Shown here in pieces: positions 44,570-53,404 of a DNA stretch of 64,000 nt. Position 1 is the stretch's first letter; each line of letters begins with the position of its first letter. The notes under the pieces were generated by a model. The model saw only the letters and a program-made list of their open reading frames with translations, was not told the DNA's origin and did not search any database. The DNA lies in assembly GCF_014648315.1 (NCBI RefSeq), contig NZ_BMQW01000005.1, positions 124,001 through 188,000 on the forward strand. The letters are read 5' to 3'. Origin of the DNA: Shewanella ulleungensis. Its GTDB lineage: Bacteria; Pseudomonadota; Gammaproteobacteria; Enterobacterales; Shewanellaceae. Position numbers and translations under genes: made by a program.

Positions 44570-45076
44570 TTATTTAGCAACATCAATACGGATATTGTCA
44601 CTTAAGGTTTCAAGTTGAGATATGAGTAATGCAATGGTGACGTTTTCAGGCAATCTTAATGTCAATTTTGCACTGTAAACCGTTTTGCCTAAACTGGTGA
44701 CCTGAACGCGATAACATTCTTGATGATCCACGCTGATTTCAAGATCGTTGAGAATTTCATTCATGTCATGAGTTAAGCCCGAGCGATCATTGCAATCTAA
44801 AGTCAACTTACACTCTGTCGACAAATGAATAGCCTCATGGGCATATTCTGCATAAACAAAAGTCAATTGACTAAACTGTTGCTCTAACGCTTGCTTTAAC
44901 GCCACTTCTTTATCGGCATCAATCATAACTCGCATCATTGCTACAAATTGTCCATCAAGCTTAATGACTTTACTGGTTTCCCAACTCGCACCCATTTCAC
45001 GACTCACTTGAGCCAACGATTGCAATAAATTAGGTTTTAATGTGCCTAATACTGTTGTAATAAACTTATGTTGCAT
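44570..45076 (-). CDS. GcvR-like double ACT-domain protein
   Basis: This 168-residue protein has two ACT domains. The first contains KFITTVLGTLKPNLLQSLAQVSREMGASW and the second LTLDCNDRSGLTHDMNEILNDLEISV. This order is as in glycine cleavage system repressor GcvR and its paralogues, which bind amino acids and act through protein partners. The sequence is more distant from E. coli GcvR than expected for an orthologue, so the ligand is open. Single gene, convergent with the diguanylate cyclase. Confidence 0.82.
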   Translation of the reverse strand: MQHKFITTVLGTLKPNLLQSLAQVSREMGASWETSKVIKLDGQFVAMMRVMIDADKEVALKQALEQQFSQLTFVYAEYAHEAIHLSTECKLTLDCNDRSGLTHDMNEILNDLEISVDHQECYRVQVTSLGKTVYSAKLTLRLPENVTIALLISQLETLSDNIRIDVAK

Positions 45077-45637
45077 AGCGTCTCCGTTGAGAAATAACTC
45101 TTACTACAGATTATCTACCAGCTTAAACCTCGTCTGTGCACTGGGACACAATTCACACAAAACCTTCGAGTAAAACAAGCCGAGGCATTAACAGCCTTAT
45201 ATTAATTGGTACAAATTATTGATTTTGCATGCACTCACACACTTAGCGTATTAGTGTTGCTTACATCACAAAAAGCCCCCCTGATTACACCCATTCAATA
45301 ACATCTTAAGCAGCGCTAAACTTGCTGTTTTTGAGTATGGTCACATCAATCAAAACGACTAGGGGTAAATCACCCAACAGTTGTGTTGTTTGCTATCCAA
45401 CTGAATTTAAAAGACTTATTAACTCAATATTCACCCCATCAAAAACACCACAAACAGAAACACCATAAGGCATTGATTTAAAAGGGTTTAAGTGAGCCTC
45501 GACATTATAAACAATACTCATAACGAGTTATTGCTACTAAAGAACGCTTTCTCTAAAATGCGCGCCTTGCCCAATAAGGGTAAAGATTAACTTTTAGCGG
45601 CTCCATGAGCCCTTGAACTTTCCATTAAGGGAACACG
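45077..45637. other. 561-bp intergenic region upstream of satP
   Basis: No gene is supported. A CRP-like sequence TGTTG-CTTACA-TCACA (45255-45270) fits nine of ten consensus bases and could control satP, although it is 367 bp upstream of the start codon. The region otherwise shows no repeats. Confidence 0.45.
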
Positions 45638-46279
45638 ATGTCTACAAAATTTGCGAATCCAGCCCCATTAGGTTTAATGGGTTTTGGCATGACCACCATA
45701 CTACTGAACATCCACAATGCGGGTTACTTTCCAATTGATTCGATGATCCTTGCAATGGGGATTTTTTATGGCGGTATTGGTCAAGTTATCGTGGGTATGA
45801 TGTGCTTTATGCGTGGTGATACTTTTGGCACGACAGCGTTTACTTCGTATGGCTTATTTTGGTTAACATTAGTGGGCCTTATATTAATGCCGAATATGGG
45901 TATTGCGGCCAGTCCTGCACACTTTATGGGGTGGTACTTAACCCTATGGGGCACATTTACTGCCTTTATGTTTGTCGGATCGTTACGTTACCCGCGCGCC
46001 AAGCAGTTTGTGTTTGCATCGCTCACAGTATTGTTTTTCTTGCTTGCTATTCGAGACTTTACCGGCAATGAATTAATCGGCACGATTGCAGGGTTTGAGG
46101 GCATTATTTGTGGCGCCAGTGCCATTTACTTTGCTATGGCGCAAGTACTTAACGCTGAATATGGTCGTACTATTTTACCCGTAGGCGAATTAACTCAAGC
46201 TAAAGTATCAACTGACAATCACAGCCAGCCACAAGCTGTTGTAGCTGAGACTGTCGCATTACACTCAGTTAACGCTTAA
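45638..46279 (+). CDS. satP: Acetate/succinate transporter SatP (GPR1/FUN34/YaaH family)
   Basis: This 213-residue protein has six membrane helices and the family signature NPAPLGLMGFGMTT at residues 6-19. GIGQVIVGMMCFMRGDTFGTTAFTSYGLFWL and a GFEGIICGASAIYFA helix follow. It imports acetate by proton symport, as a hexameric channel-like protein. The 25-residue Gln/Thr/Val-rich C-terminal tail is longer than in E. coli SatP. AGGGAA precedes the start. It ends at a bidirectional terminator. Confidence 0.92.
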   Translation: MSTKFANPAPLGLMGFGMTTILLNIHNAGYFPIDSMILAMGIFYGGIGQVIVGMMCFMRGDTFGTTAFTSYGLFWLTLVGLILMPNMGIAASPAHFMGWYLTLWGTFTAFMFVGSLRYPRAKQFVFASLTVLFFLLAIRDFTGNELIGTIAGFEGIICGASAIYFAMAQVLNAEYGRTILPVGELTQAKVSTDNHSQPQAVVAETVALHSVNA

Positions 46280-46306
46280 CGCGTATCATCCTGTTTTTTA
46301 GTCGTT

Positions 46307-46341
46307 AAAAAGGCCGATGTAATTATTGCATCGGCCTTTTT
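46307..46341. terminator. Bidirectional terminator
   Basis: AAAAAGGCCGATG and CATCGGCCTTTTT form the stem between convergent satP and the FidL-like gene. Confidence 0.9.
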
Positions 46342-46396
46342 ATGTTGTTTCATCTTGATGACTTAATGCACTAATGCATTTAAAAAATTTAAAGAC

Positions 46397-46915
46397 TTAG
46401 TGCACTAAACGGCATCCACACACAGTATTGCTAGGTTGAAAGAGCACAATCGCATAGTCTTTTGTTTCATCACGTTCAAGCACCTGGACACTCAACGAGT
46501 GCATCCCATTTTTGTTTAAATGAATGCCACTGATATACGACAAATACTCATAATGCTCTGGTGTCGCCTGACCTTTTGCTCCCACGTACTCTTGTTTTGT
46601 GGTTACTGAAATATCAAACATTTGTCGTTCAGTGTCGACTTTATTCACCTTACCTGTCATCGATAAAGTCCCCGCGGAATTACCCTCTAAATCATAATAG
46701 CGATAGTTAATTTGGGCTAAGCCATCTTTAGAGACTAAATCCACCAATAAATAGTGATCACTGTCGGCCTTGCCTGCTTGATGATTAAATAATTCAGAGC
46801 TGCAACTGAGCATAAAATTAGCAGGCTTAGTTGTCAGTGAGTATATTGCTCCTACGCAACCGAGTAAGCACACAAGTACCACAATATTGATGGCCCATAA
46901 TCCTTTTCTTGTCAT
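46397..46915 (-). CDS. FidL-like membrane protein
   Basis: This 172-residue protein has one N-terminal membrane segment (about residues 7-27) and a periplasmic beta-rich domain containing MLSCSSEL, INYRYYDLEGNSAGTLSMTGKV and YEYLSYISGIHLNKNGMHSL. It ends in a Cys pair (TVCGCRLVH). This resembles FidL, the partner of the ToxR-like regulator MarT. The ATG follows directly on the stop codon of the upstream regulator gene (TAAATG), so translation is coupled. It probably tunes or protects the sensor domain of that regulator. Confidence 0.75.
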   Translation of the reverse strand: MTRKGLWAINIVVLVCLLGCVGAIYSLTTKPANFMLSCSSELFNHQAGKADSDHYLLVDLVSKDGLAQINYRYYDLEGNSAGTLSMTGKVNKVDTERQMFDISVTTKQEYVGAKGQATPEHYEYLSYISGIHLNKNGMHSLSVQVLERDETKDYAIVLFQPSNTVCGCRLVH

Positions 46916-47716
46916 TTACTCGCCTCCTCGTGACCGACTCGATAGCGCGATTTGACTACTTGAAGTACTGCAAATGTTCAGTGTTTCTAACCACTGCGCT
47001 GTCACAAATTGCTTTGGCTGACGCAAATCACTAATTTTTAAATTACGAATAAGAGATTGGCCATAATGATCTCCCCTAAGAGTAATATTAAGCACCTGCT
47101 TGTCGTGCGATAGCGATAAAAACACGCGAGTCCATATTGTTACTGGGCATAACTGTAAACCTTGAATCAACTGCTGGCTTTGTTCTATAAGGAGTTCATT
47201 ATTGGTTTTGGAGGGCGAATATAAAATGACATCGACTTGCTGGCCTGAGGTTAATGTGACCGTTTCTACGCTTAATGGTAACACCTGGCCATCGGAGTCA
47301 GTAGCTAGATTGGCCCACCATAATACCGCGAGTAGTACACTTACAAGCGCAATTACCACCAGCAAAATTTGCAGTGGTTTTATCAATGCTTTTAACCATT
47401 GTTTGTCGGATTGTTTACGGGCACGATGAGGCCGAAGCAGGTAGCCCTGCCCTTTTACCGTTTCAATCAGCGTTTCATATTGTGGGCCAAGAAAAGAGCG
47501 TAATGTAAAAATCGCTCTGGATACCGATGCAGAACTTAACTGCAAGTCATCTTCATGCCCAGACTCTAGTAATGGCTTAGCAACGACTTTACCTTGATAT
47601 TCAACCAATAATGTCAGTACATGTAATTCAGCTCGAGGAAGATGCCACACCACACCTGTGTCTTGGTTAATCAAATCCCCTTTGCCAATATCGAACCTAC
47701 AATGGCCCAATTGCAT
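46916..47716 (-). CDS. Membrane-anchored ToxR/CadC-type regulator (MarT-like)
   Basis: This 266-residue protein has an N-terminal OmpR-type winged helix (about residues 5-95, with ASVSRAIFTLRSFLG and TLIETVKGQGYLL) and one membrane segment (about 113-135). A periplasmic domain of about 130 residues carries two Cys (in LQLCPVT and LNICSTS) that could form a redox-sensitive disulfide. It should activate genes directly from the membrane. It is coupled to a FidL-like partner and diverges from the cytochrome operon, its likely target. Confidence 0.85.
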   Translation of the reverse strand: MQLGHCRFDIGKGDLINQDTGVVWHLPRAELHVLTLLVEYQGKVVAKPLLESGHEDDLQLSSASVSRAIFTLRSFLGPQYETLIETVKGQGYLLRPHRARKQSDKQWLKALIKPLQILLVVIALVSVLLAVLWWANLATDSDGQVLPLSVETVTLTSGQQVDVILYSPSKTNNELLIEQSQQLIQGLQLCPVTIWTRVFLSLSHDKQVLNITLRGDHYGQSLIRNLKISDLRQPKQFVTAQWLETLNICSTSSSQIALSSRSRGGE

Positions 47717-48175
47717 TTTGACCGCCTCAATAATGACTTAAACGTCGACAAATACAGTGTATGCAAAAAATCTGATGAATTCTGTGATCCTGATATCTAA
47801 GCGCTTTATTCCTTATAAAAAGTAAGCGTTTAAATTTACAATCTAATCAATCCGTGAGCCATGTCACTAAATTTAACAGAATTAAAATGAGTAGATTTGC
47901 CATCAAATAAGCATAAATGCATCAAATAAGGTGACTTGAATCACGTTTTGTATTCGTTTTATGCAATTTTGGCGTCAATTAGCCGCAGCAATGATCACAT
48001 TTCTTATATTTTTTAAACCACTGCTTTTATCTGTTTTGAATCACACCATTAATTACTCCATCCCTTATTGTTACCCCATCAAGTTGTTAAGCAGATTTTG
48101 CTAACAGCTCTATAACTCCCAACACAAGCGATTGGGAAAAATAAAATAACGATGAATGAATAAAGGGTGATTATT
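47717..48175. other. Divergent promoter region of regulator and cytochrome genes
   Basis: These 459 bp with no gene separate the ToxR-like regulator from the cytochrome operon. A CRP-like GTGA-GCCATG-TCAC lies at 47854-47867. The region is otherwise AT-rich, as expected for targets of ToxR-type regulators. Confidence 0.5.
47854..47867. promoter_or_regulatory. CRP-like site
   Basis: GTGA-N6-TCAC gives perfect core half-sites, but the flanking bases (C and T) deviate from TGTGA/TCACA. Position 138 bp upstream of the regulator and 309 bp upstream of the cytochrome gene. Confidence 0.4.
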
Positions 48176-48997
48176 ATGAGCATAAACAGACGTCAAGCAT
48201 TGACACAGATTATTGGTATTAGCACCGCCGCTGCTGGAGCAACCTTATTAGGTACTTCTGCTTTTGCAGCAACAGACGCAGATGGTAACTACACCCTAGC
48301 ATTAGGTGAAAAGTTAAAATATATACCACTTGATGCTATGGCTACCGCTAAGCTTGCTTATGAAACAGGCGGCGGCTGTATGCACCAAGTGTTCCATGCC
48401 ATTATCAACATGCTATCGACATCAGCCAGTGCCGATGCCTCTAAATTTGCCACTATCCCGACTGCATTAGCAGGCTATGGTTGGGCTGGCGTTGTCGGCC
48501 AAGGGACCTTATGTGGCAACCTGAATGCTGCCGGAATGTTAATTAATATTCTCGATGATATTAACGGTCAAAATACTGCCATTATTGGCGCCTCGTTCCG
48601 CTACTACGAAACAACAGATCTGCCATTATCTTCTGCAGAATTTATTGCTGGTATTGGTTCTACTGAAGCTAAATCTCTTGAAGTAGGTGCAACCTCTATT
48701 GCTAATAGCCCATTGTGCCATTCATCAATCAGTAATTGGTCTGCCGCATCAGGTAAAGAATTTGCATTAAAAGGCGAACGCTGCAAACGCCTCTCTGCCA
48801 GCATGGCTTACTATATTGTTGATTTACTAAACCGTGCTTACGGCGGAGAAGATATTTCAGCGTTAGCCATCGCTAAACCGTCTGTAGAAGCACAGGCTTG
48901 TCAGTCATGCCATGGCGTAAGTTCAACGATGGGCACAGCTGCCAGCGTGAAAACAGATATGGAATGTACTACTTGTCATACAGGGCATTTCAATTAA
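48176..48997 (+). CDS. Split-Soret-type c-type cytochrome (C_GCAxxG_C_C family), Tat-exported
   Basis: The 273-residue precursor starts MSINRRQALTQIIG, a twin-arginine signal, cleaved near SAFA. The mature part has the Cys-rich redox domain GGGCMHQVFHAIINML..LCGNLNAAGM..LCHSSISNW..RCKRLSASMAYYIVDLLN, matching the C_GCAxxG_C_C/split-Soret group. Two heme motifs follow, CQSCH and CTTCH, near the C-terminus. It is a periplasmic diheme redox protein, possibly also binding a metal cluster. ATG 48176 follows AAAGGGTGA. The electron partner is probably the lipoprotein encoded 10 bp downstream or a multiheme chain elsewhere. Confidence 0.8.
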   Translation: MSINRRQALTQIIGISTAAAGATLLGTSAFAATDADGNYTLALGEKLKYIPLDAMATAKLAYETGGGCMHQVFHAIINMLSTSASADASKFATIPTALAGYGWAGVVGQGTLCGNLNAAGMLINILDDINGQNTAIIGASFRYYETTDLPLSSAEFIAGIGSTEAKSLEVGATSIANSPLCHSSISNWSAASGKEFALKGERCKRLSASMAYYIVDLLNRAYGGEDISALAIAKPSVEAQACQSCHGVSSTMGTAASVKTDMECTTCHTGHFN

Positions 48998-49007
48998 GGA
49001 GCGCATC

Positions 49008-49583
49008 ATGAAGATCAAATATCTTAGCGCCATTTTAGCCAGTAGTTTGCTAATCTTTGGTTGTGGCAGTGATAACGATGACGAAGACATCATTACCGTT
49101 GAACCGCCTGTCGTAGTGACGCCACCTGTAGTTGTGGTGCCTCCAGTGGTTGTCGATCCCGTGAGTGAAGCCGTTACTGTAGATGAAGCCACCGATATAT
49201 CGATGCAGCTTGACTCATTTGATGCGGCAACAGGGGCATTAACGTTCACATTGACCGATGCCGATGGTAAAGCTATTACCAATGCCAGCGATTATGACAT
49301 TGTGTATTTTGGCTTCCCAGATCCAGCGTCGCCTTCCATTAAGCCCAAAGCGTGGAAGCGCTGGCATGTAACGCAAAGCTTCCAGTGCGATAAAACCGAC
49401 AGCGACAACTGTGTCGGTCTACTTCAAGAAACTGATGTAGAAGGAAAGTATACCTTTGATGCAACCGACCTCGACCTTGGCAGTAAAGCTGCTGCTGGAG
49501 CTGTCGAAGTATTCAAAGTTGCGGTTCAAATTCATGGTTCTATTGCCAGCAATGAAATCACCCTTATTGCCGCGGATGAATGA
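49008..49583 (+). CDS. Lipoprotein resembling the N-terminal domain of OmcA/MtrC
   Basis: This 191-residue protein has the lipobox LIFGC (Cys at residue 19), an acidic DNDDED stretch and a Val/Pro-rich linker. A beta-sandwich follows: GALTFTLTDADGKAITNASDYDIVYFGFP, KAWKRWHVTQSFQCD and AVEVFKVAVQIHGSIASNEITLI. The domain looks like the first domain of OmcA/MtrC-family decaheme cytochromes. No CxxCH heme motif is present, so it is a heme-free stand-alone version. It is co-transcribed with the split-Soret-type cytochrome and may dock it at the outer membrane. Confidence 0.65.
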   Translation: MKIKYLSAILASSLLIFGCGSDNDDEDIITVEPPVVVTPPVVVVPPVVVDPVSEAVTVDEATDISMQLDSFDAATGALTFTLTDADGKAITNASDYDIVYFGFPDPASPSIKPKAWKRWHVTQSFQCDKTDSDNCVGLLQETDVEGKYTFDATDLDLGSKAAAGAVEVFKVAVQIHGSIASNEITLIAADE

Positions 49584-49696
49584 TGATTCCCCCCACTTTA
49601 GTTAGGTACACAGCCAGTTCACCTAACTAATCTTGGACCTCTGCCGTAGCGTGTTGCTGCGGCTTTTTTAATAAAATATATTAATCTTTACCCCAA

Positions 49697-49726
49697 AAAA
49701 AAGGGCCTCATGTTTTGAGGCCCTTT
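49697..49726. terminator. Bidirectional terminator
   Basis: AAAGGGCCTCA and TGAGGCCCTTT with a 5-nt loop, preceded by a run of A. It lies between the convergent lipoprotein and prolyl oligopeptidase genes. Confidence 0.88.
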
Positions 49727-49746
49727 AGTATATTTAACACAATGAA

Positions 49747-51840
49747 TTAGCGAAGTTGCTGCATTAAATACGCATAAACCATTGAGCTTAACTCGGCTGC
49801 TTGGGTATTGTCTGCTGCCCCGGCATGGCCACCCTCAATGTTTTCGTAGTACAACACATCAATGCCCATATCTTCCATTTTTGCCACCATCTTGCGCGCA
49901 TGCGCTGGGTGTACACGATCATCGCGGGTTGAGGTTGTAAAGAACACTTTTGGGTATTTCACCCCTTGTTTTAAATTATGGTATGGCGAGTAAGTTTTAA
50001 TGTATTGCCACTCTTCGGCAATATCAGGGTTACCGTATTCACCCATCCAACTGGCGCCCGCCAGTAACTTGTTATAACGCTTCATGTCGAGCAAAGGCAC
50101 CTGACACACAACAGCATTATACAGCTCAGGACGACGGGTAAAGGCTGCCCCCATTAACAAACCACCATTACTGCCACCTTGAATGCCTAAGTGCTGGCTA
50201 GAGGTAATTTTTCGGGCAATTAAGTCTTCGGCTATAGCTTCAAAATCTTCATACGCTTTATGACGATTCTCTTTTAACGCAGCTTGATGCCAAGCAGGTC
50301 CATACTCACCGCCACCACGGATATTGCCTAAAACATAAACACCGCCTTGCTCAAGCCAGTTTTTACCTACAGTAGCTGAATACGCTGGCAAGCGTGATAC
50401 TTCAAATCCACCATAGCCATATAGTAAAGTTGGATTGCTAGCATCTAGCTTGATGTCTTTAGCCATCACCACAAAATACGGCACTTTAGTGCCATCTTTT
50501 GACTTAACAAAATATTGTTTGGTCTCAAATTTATCTGCGGCAAACTGTTGTGGCATGCCTTTAATTTTTTCTGTTTTTAACGTTGTACCGTTTAAGCGAT
50601 ATAAGGTTGATGGCTCTAGAAAACTGGTGTAATCAACAAAAAACTCATCGCTGTCACGCTCAACATCAAACACGCTTAGGGTGCCATTCGCTTCAAATGG
50701 TGCGATTTCGCTTTGCCACTCGCCTTTGTCGTTTTGCATATAACGCACAAGCTTACTTTTGACATCGTCTAACCAGGTCACAAAAATGGCGCTTTTACTG
50801 AAGTTAATTTGTGAAATAAATGAGCTGGCTGTTGGTGAAACAAACTCACTAAACTCCGGCGTTTGCGCAATGAGCTTATCCACTGGCGTCATGACCACTG
50901 CGCCTTGTTTAAACGTGGCTTTGTCGGTGACTAACTCACTCTTTAACTCAATATAGAGCTGACCTTTAAAGTAGCCTTTAATGTCGGCATCTGCAGGCAA
51001 AGGTAACGGAATAAGTTTATCGTTTTGATATACATAATGTTTTGCAGTATAAAACGTTAAGCTTTCAGTGATAATATTGAGTGGTGTTTTGTCATCAAAA
51101 ATGACGTAACCCGCTGACGCTACAGAGGCTTTATCGCCAGTAAAGATGGTTTTTGCTTCAGATAATGGCGTGCCCCGCTTCCATAATTTCACTAGGCTTG
51201 GGTAGCCTGAGTCAGTCATGCTTTTGCCATCGCCAAAATCGGTACCAATAAATACTGTATCTTTATCAATCCAGCTAACAATCGATTTAGCTTCATTTAC
51301 TAAAAATGGCTTTTGTGCTGTATCGACAAAGGTTTTAGTTGTTAAGTCGAACTCACGCACTTCAGCAGCGTCTGCGCCACCACGTGATAACGACACAAAA
51401 CAACGCTCATTAAGCGGGTATTGACAGTTCATGCCTTTGTATACCCAGTTAACACCTTCGGCTTTACCTAGCGCATCGATATCAAGTACGGTTTCCCACT
51501 TAGGCTCAGGTTTTGCGTATTCTTCTAGCGTAGTACGGCGGTAAATGCCACGAGTGTGGGTTTCGTCTTTCCAGAAATTATAGAAATATTCGCCAATGCG
51601 GCTAGCGTAAGGAATACGCGCTTTATTATTGAGAATATCAAGGCTATTTGCTACTAGACTATCAAATCCTTTGTAAGCTTTGATATGGGCAGCTGACACG
51701 TCATTTTGCTGTTTCACCCAGCTCATAGGTTTAGCACCTTCAACGTCTTCTAACCAAATAAATTTATCTTCTTCTGCTTGAATTGGTGTGGCCATTGTCA
51801 TCGCACTCGCTACGCATAAAGGTATGATTCGCTTAAGCAT
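49747..51840 (-). CDS. Prolyl oligopeptidase (S9A), exported
   Basis: The 697-residue precursor has a signal peptide (cleavage after IQA, about residue 22). A beta-propeller follows (about 70-410), then a C-terminal alpha/beta-hydrolase domain. Catalytic residues are Ser in GGSNGGLL, Asp in TRDDRVHP and His in GGHAGAA. WLEDVEG near the start is typical of the family. It cleaves short proline-containing peptides in the periplasm. It ends at a terminator shared with the convergent lipoprotein gene. Confidence 0.92.
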   Translation of the reverse strand: MLKRIIPLCVASAMTMATPIQAEEDKFIWLEDVEGAKPMSWVKQQNDVSAAHIKAYKGFDSLVANSLDILNNKARIPYASRIGEYFYNFWKDETHTRGIYRRTTLEEYAKPEPKWETVLDIDALGKAEGVNWVYKGMNCQYPLNERCFVSLSRGGADAAEVREFDLTTKTFVDTAQKPFLVNEAKSIVSWIDKDTVFIGTDFGDGKSMTDSGYPSLVKLWKRGTPLSEAKTIFTGDKASVASAGYVIFDDKTPLNIITESLTFYTAKHYVYQNDKLIPLPLPADADIKGYFKGQLYIELKSELVTDKATFKQGAVVMTPVDKLIAQTPEFSEFVSPTASSFISQINFSKSAIFVTWLDDVKSKLVRYMQNDKGEWQSEIAPFEANGTLSVFDVERDSDEFFVDYTSFLEPSTLYRLNGTTLKTEKIKGMPQQFAADKFETKQYFVKSKDGTKVPYFVVMAKDIKLDASNPTLLYGYGGFEVSRLPAYSATVGKNWLEQGGVYVLGNIRGGGEYGPAWHQAALKENRHKAYEDFEAIAEDLIARKITSSQHLGIQGGSNGGLLMGAAFTRRPELYNAVVCQVPLLDMKRYNKLLAGASWMGEYGNPDIAEEWQYIKTYSPYHNLKQGVKYPKVFFTTSTRDDRVHPAHARKMVAKMEDMGIDVLYYENIEGGHAGAADNTQAAELSSMVYAYLMQQLR

Positions 51841-52043
51841 CTAATTATCCTTTTAGTTGTTTGCCTGCGTTTTTTATAAACGTGCAACTACTTTATAGAA
51901 TTTATGCAGATGTTCAATCGATAAGCTGCTACAAACTGTTACACGCGTATTATTGGGGAAAATAATGCCAAATCTCACCGTTAAACAGTTATAATAACCA
52001 CGACATTTTTTATCTCTAGTTTACCCCCAATACAGGCATCAAC

Positions 52044-52322
52044 ATGGCTAAAACGGCAGCAGCGTTACATATTTTAGTGAAACACCAAACTCAAGCTGAA
52101 GACCTGATTAAACAACTAAATAAAGGTGCTAAGTTTGATGTGTTAGCCAAAAAACACTCGAGTTGTCCTTCCGCTAAAAATGGTGGCAATTTGGGTGAGT
52201 TTAAAAAAGGTCAAATGGTGCCGCAATTCGATAAAGTGTGTTTTAACGGCGAGCTAATTACCCCGCATTTGGTTAAAACCAAATTTGGCTGGCATGTGGT
52301 CAAAGTGCTTTATCGCACTTAA
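52044..52322 (+). CDS. ppiC: Parvulin peptidyl-prolyl isomerase C
   Basis: The 92-residue single-domain parvulin is nearly collinear with E. coli PpiC (93 residues). It has [42 protein letters not shown] and [12 protein letters not shown]. It is a cytoplasmic isomerase of peptidyl-proline bonds. It stands alone between two genes reading the other way. Confidence 0.95.
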   Translation: MAKTAAALHILVKHQTQAEDLIKQLNKGAKFDVLAKKHSSCPSAKNGGNLGEFKKGQMVPQFDKVCFNGELITPHLVKTKFGWHVVKVLYRT

Positions 52323-52424
52323 TGTCTATAAAAAACACTGCATTGATTGCAAGTAAAAGTAGGCGAAGAGACAGTGTGCTGCAGGTAACTGGACACTGTC
52401 ATCAAGACTTATCGGTTTAAATAT

Positions 52425-53162
52425 TTACTCACGCAATTTGATGTACAGCTCGCCATCCCGAATCTGGATATCTTCAACACCATCAGCAAAGGTGTTCCAA
52501 AAACCTCTATCGCCAAACTCACTCACCAAATTAACGTTTTTCATATTACCTAGCCATGCATTGGGGATCGGTACTCCCATCAAACTCACACCAACTAGCG
52601 CGACAACTGGACGACGATTAGCATCTAAGCGGATATCTAGGCCGGTATTTACCCGTAAAATTTCACCCGCCATGATAGGAAAGTCTTTTGGGATAGGGAT
52701 CAGCATGGTCGCACTAGCCAAGTTATTTGAAAAATCAATCGCTACGCGCTGGGCAAAATCAGGGTTGCGGCCAATCATTGAGTTGACTTCTTTTTCGCTA
52801 AAACTCACTTGACGATCTGCATCAAACTCTTGGTATGCCTGCGGTGTTAACTCTCCTGCAGCATTATACTGAGTATTTTTGTTACTCGATGAATGGGCCG
52901 AATCTGTAGAAGAAGATGCTGAAGATGTCCTAGAGTCAACTTGCCAACCTAGCTGAGTTAATTTTTGGTCCAGCTTTTGTGCTTCTTTTACGTTTAACGT
53001 CACAGGCGTCAAAGGGGATGGAAAAATATAAGTACGGATAATAAAAAACGTCAAGCCTGCAGTGACTAACACAGTGACTAATATAATCAGTAAAAGTTTA
53101 ACACCCGATGCGCCAGTTTGTTTATAACGTGAGGTTAACAGGTAATTGGGTGATGCCAGCAT
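52425..53162 (-). CDS. Single-pass membrane protein of unknown function
   Basis: This 245-residue protein has a short cytoplasmic N-terminus, one membrane helix (about residues 22-44) and a Ser-rich linker (about 78-95). A periplasmic beta-rich domain of about 130 residues contains FSEKEVNSMIGRNPDFAQRVAIDFSNN, IPIPKDFP, VNTGLDIRLDANRRPVVALVGVSLMGVPIPNAWLG and DIQIRDGELYIKLRE. The last features recall lipid-binding or SMP-like exported domains of conserved gammaproteobacterial proteins, but I cannot name a family with confidence. Confidence 0.7.
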   Translation of the reverse strand: MLASPNYLLTSRYKQTGASGVKLLLIILVTVLVTAGLTFFIIRTYIFPSPLTPVTLNVKEAQKLDQKLTQLGWQVDSRTSSASSSTDSAHSSSNKNTQYNAAGELTPQAYQEFDADRQVSFSEKEVNSMIGRNPDFAQRVAIDFSNNLASATMLIPIPKDFPIMAGEILRVNTGLDIRLDANRRPVVALVGVSLMGVPIPNAWLGNMKNVNLVSEFGDRGFWNTFADGVEDIQIRDGELYIKLRE

Positions 53163-53404
53163 TAGCTATCCTTATCTTATTTGTTTGAGCCATGGTACTT
53201 CCCTGCGAGGTTAAACAGCAAATAAAACACAACTTTAGTGGCACAGACCAAGAATGTACATTTTCACCTACACCAGTATAAGCCGCTATGGTAGTTAACA
53301 ATTATGTAAAATTTGAGTTACAAATAACACGATTTATAATAAAATCCTTAATAGAAAGTAGGTAAATCAACTTACTTATTTGAGTAAAATAAAGGATTAT
53401 TTGA

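Noticed and set aside
48923..49282. 119-codon frame antisense to the MtrC-like lipoprotein
   Set aside because: Its Thr/Gly-rich sequence is the antisense of the Val/Pro linker of the real gene.
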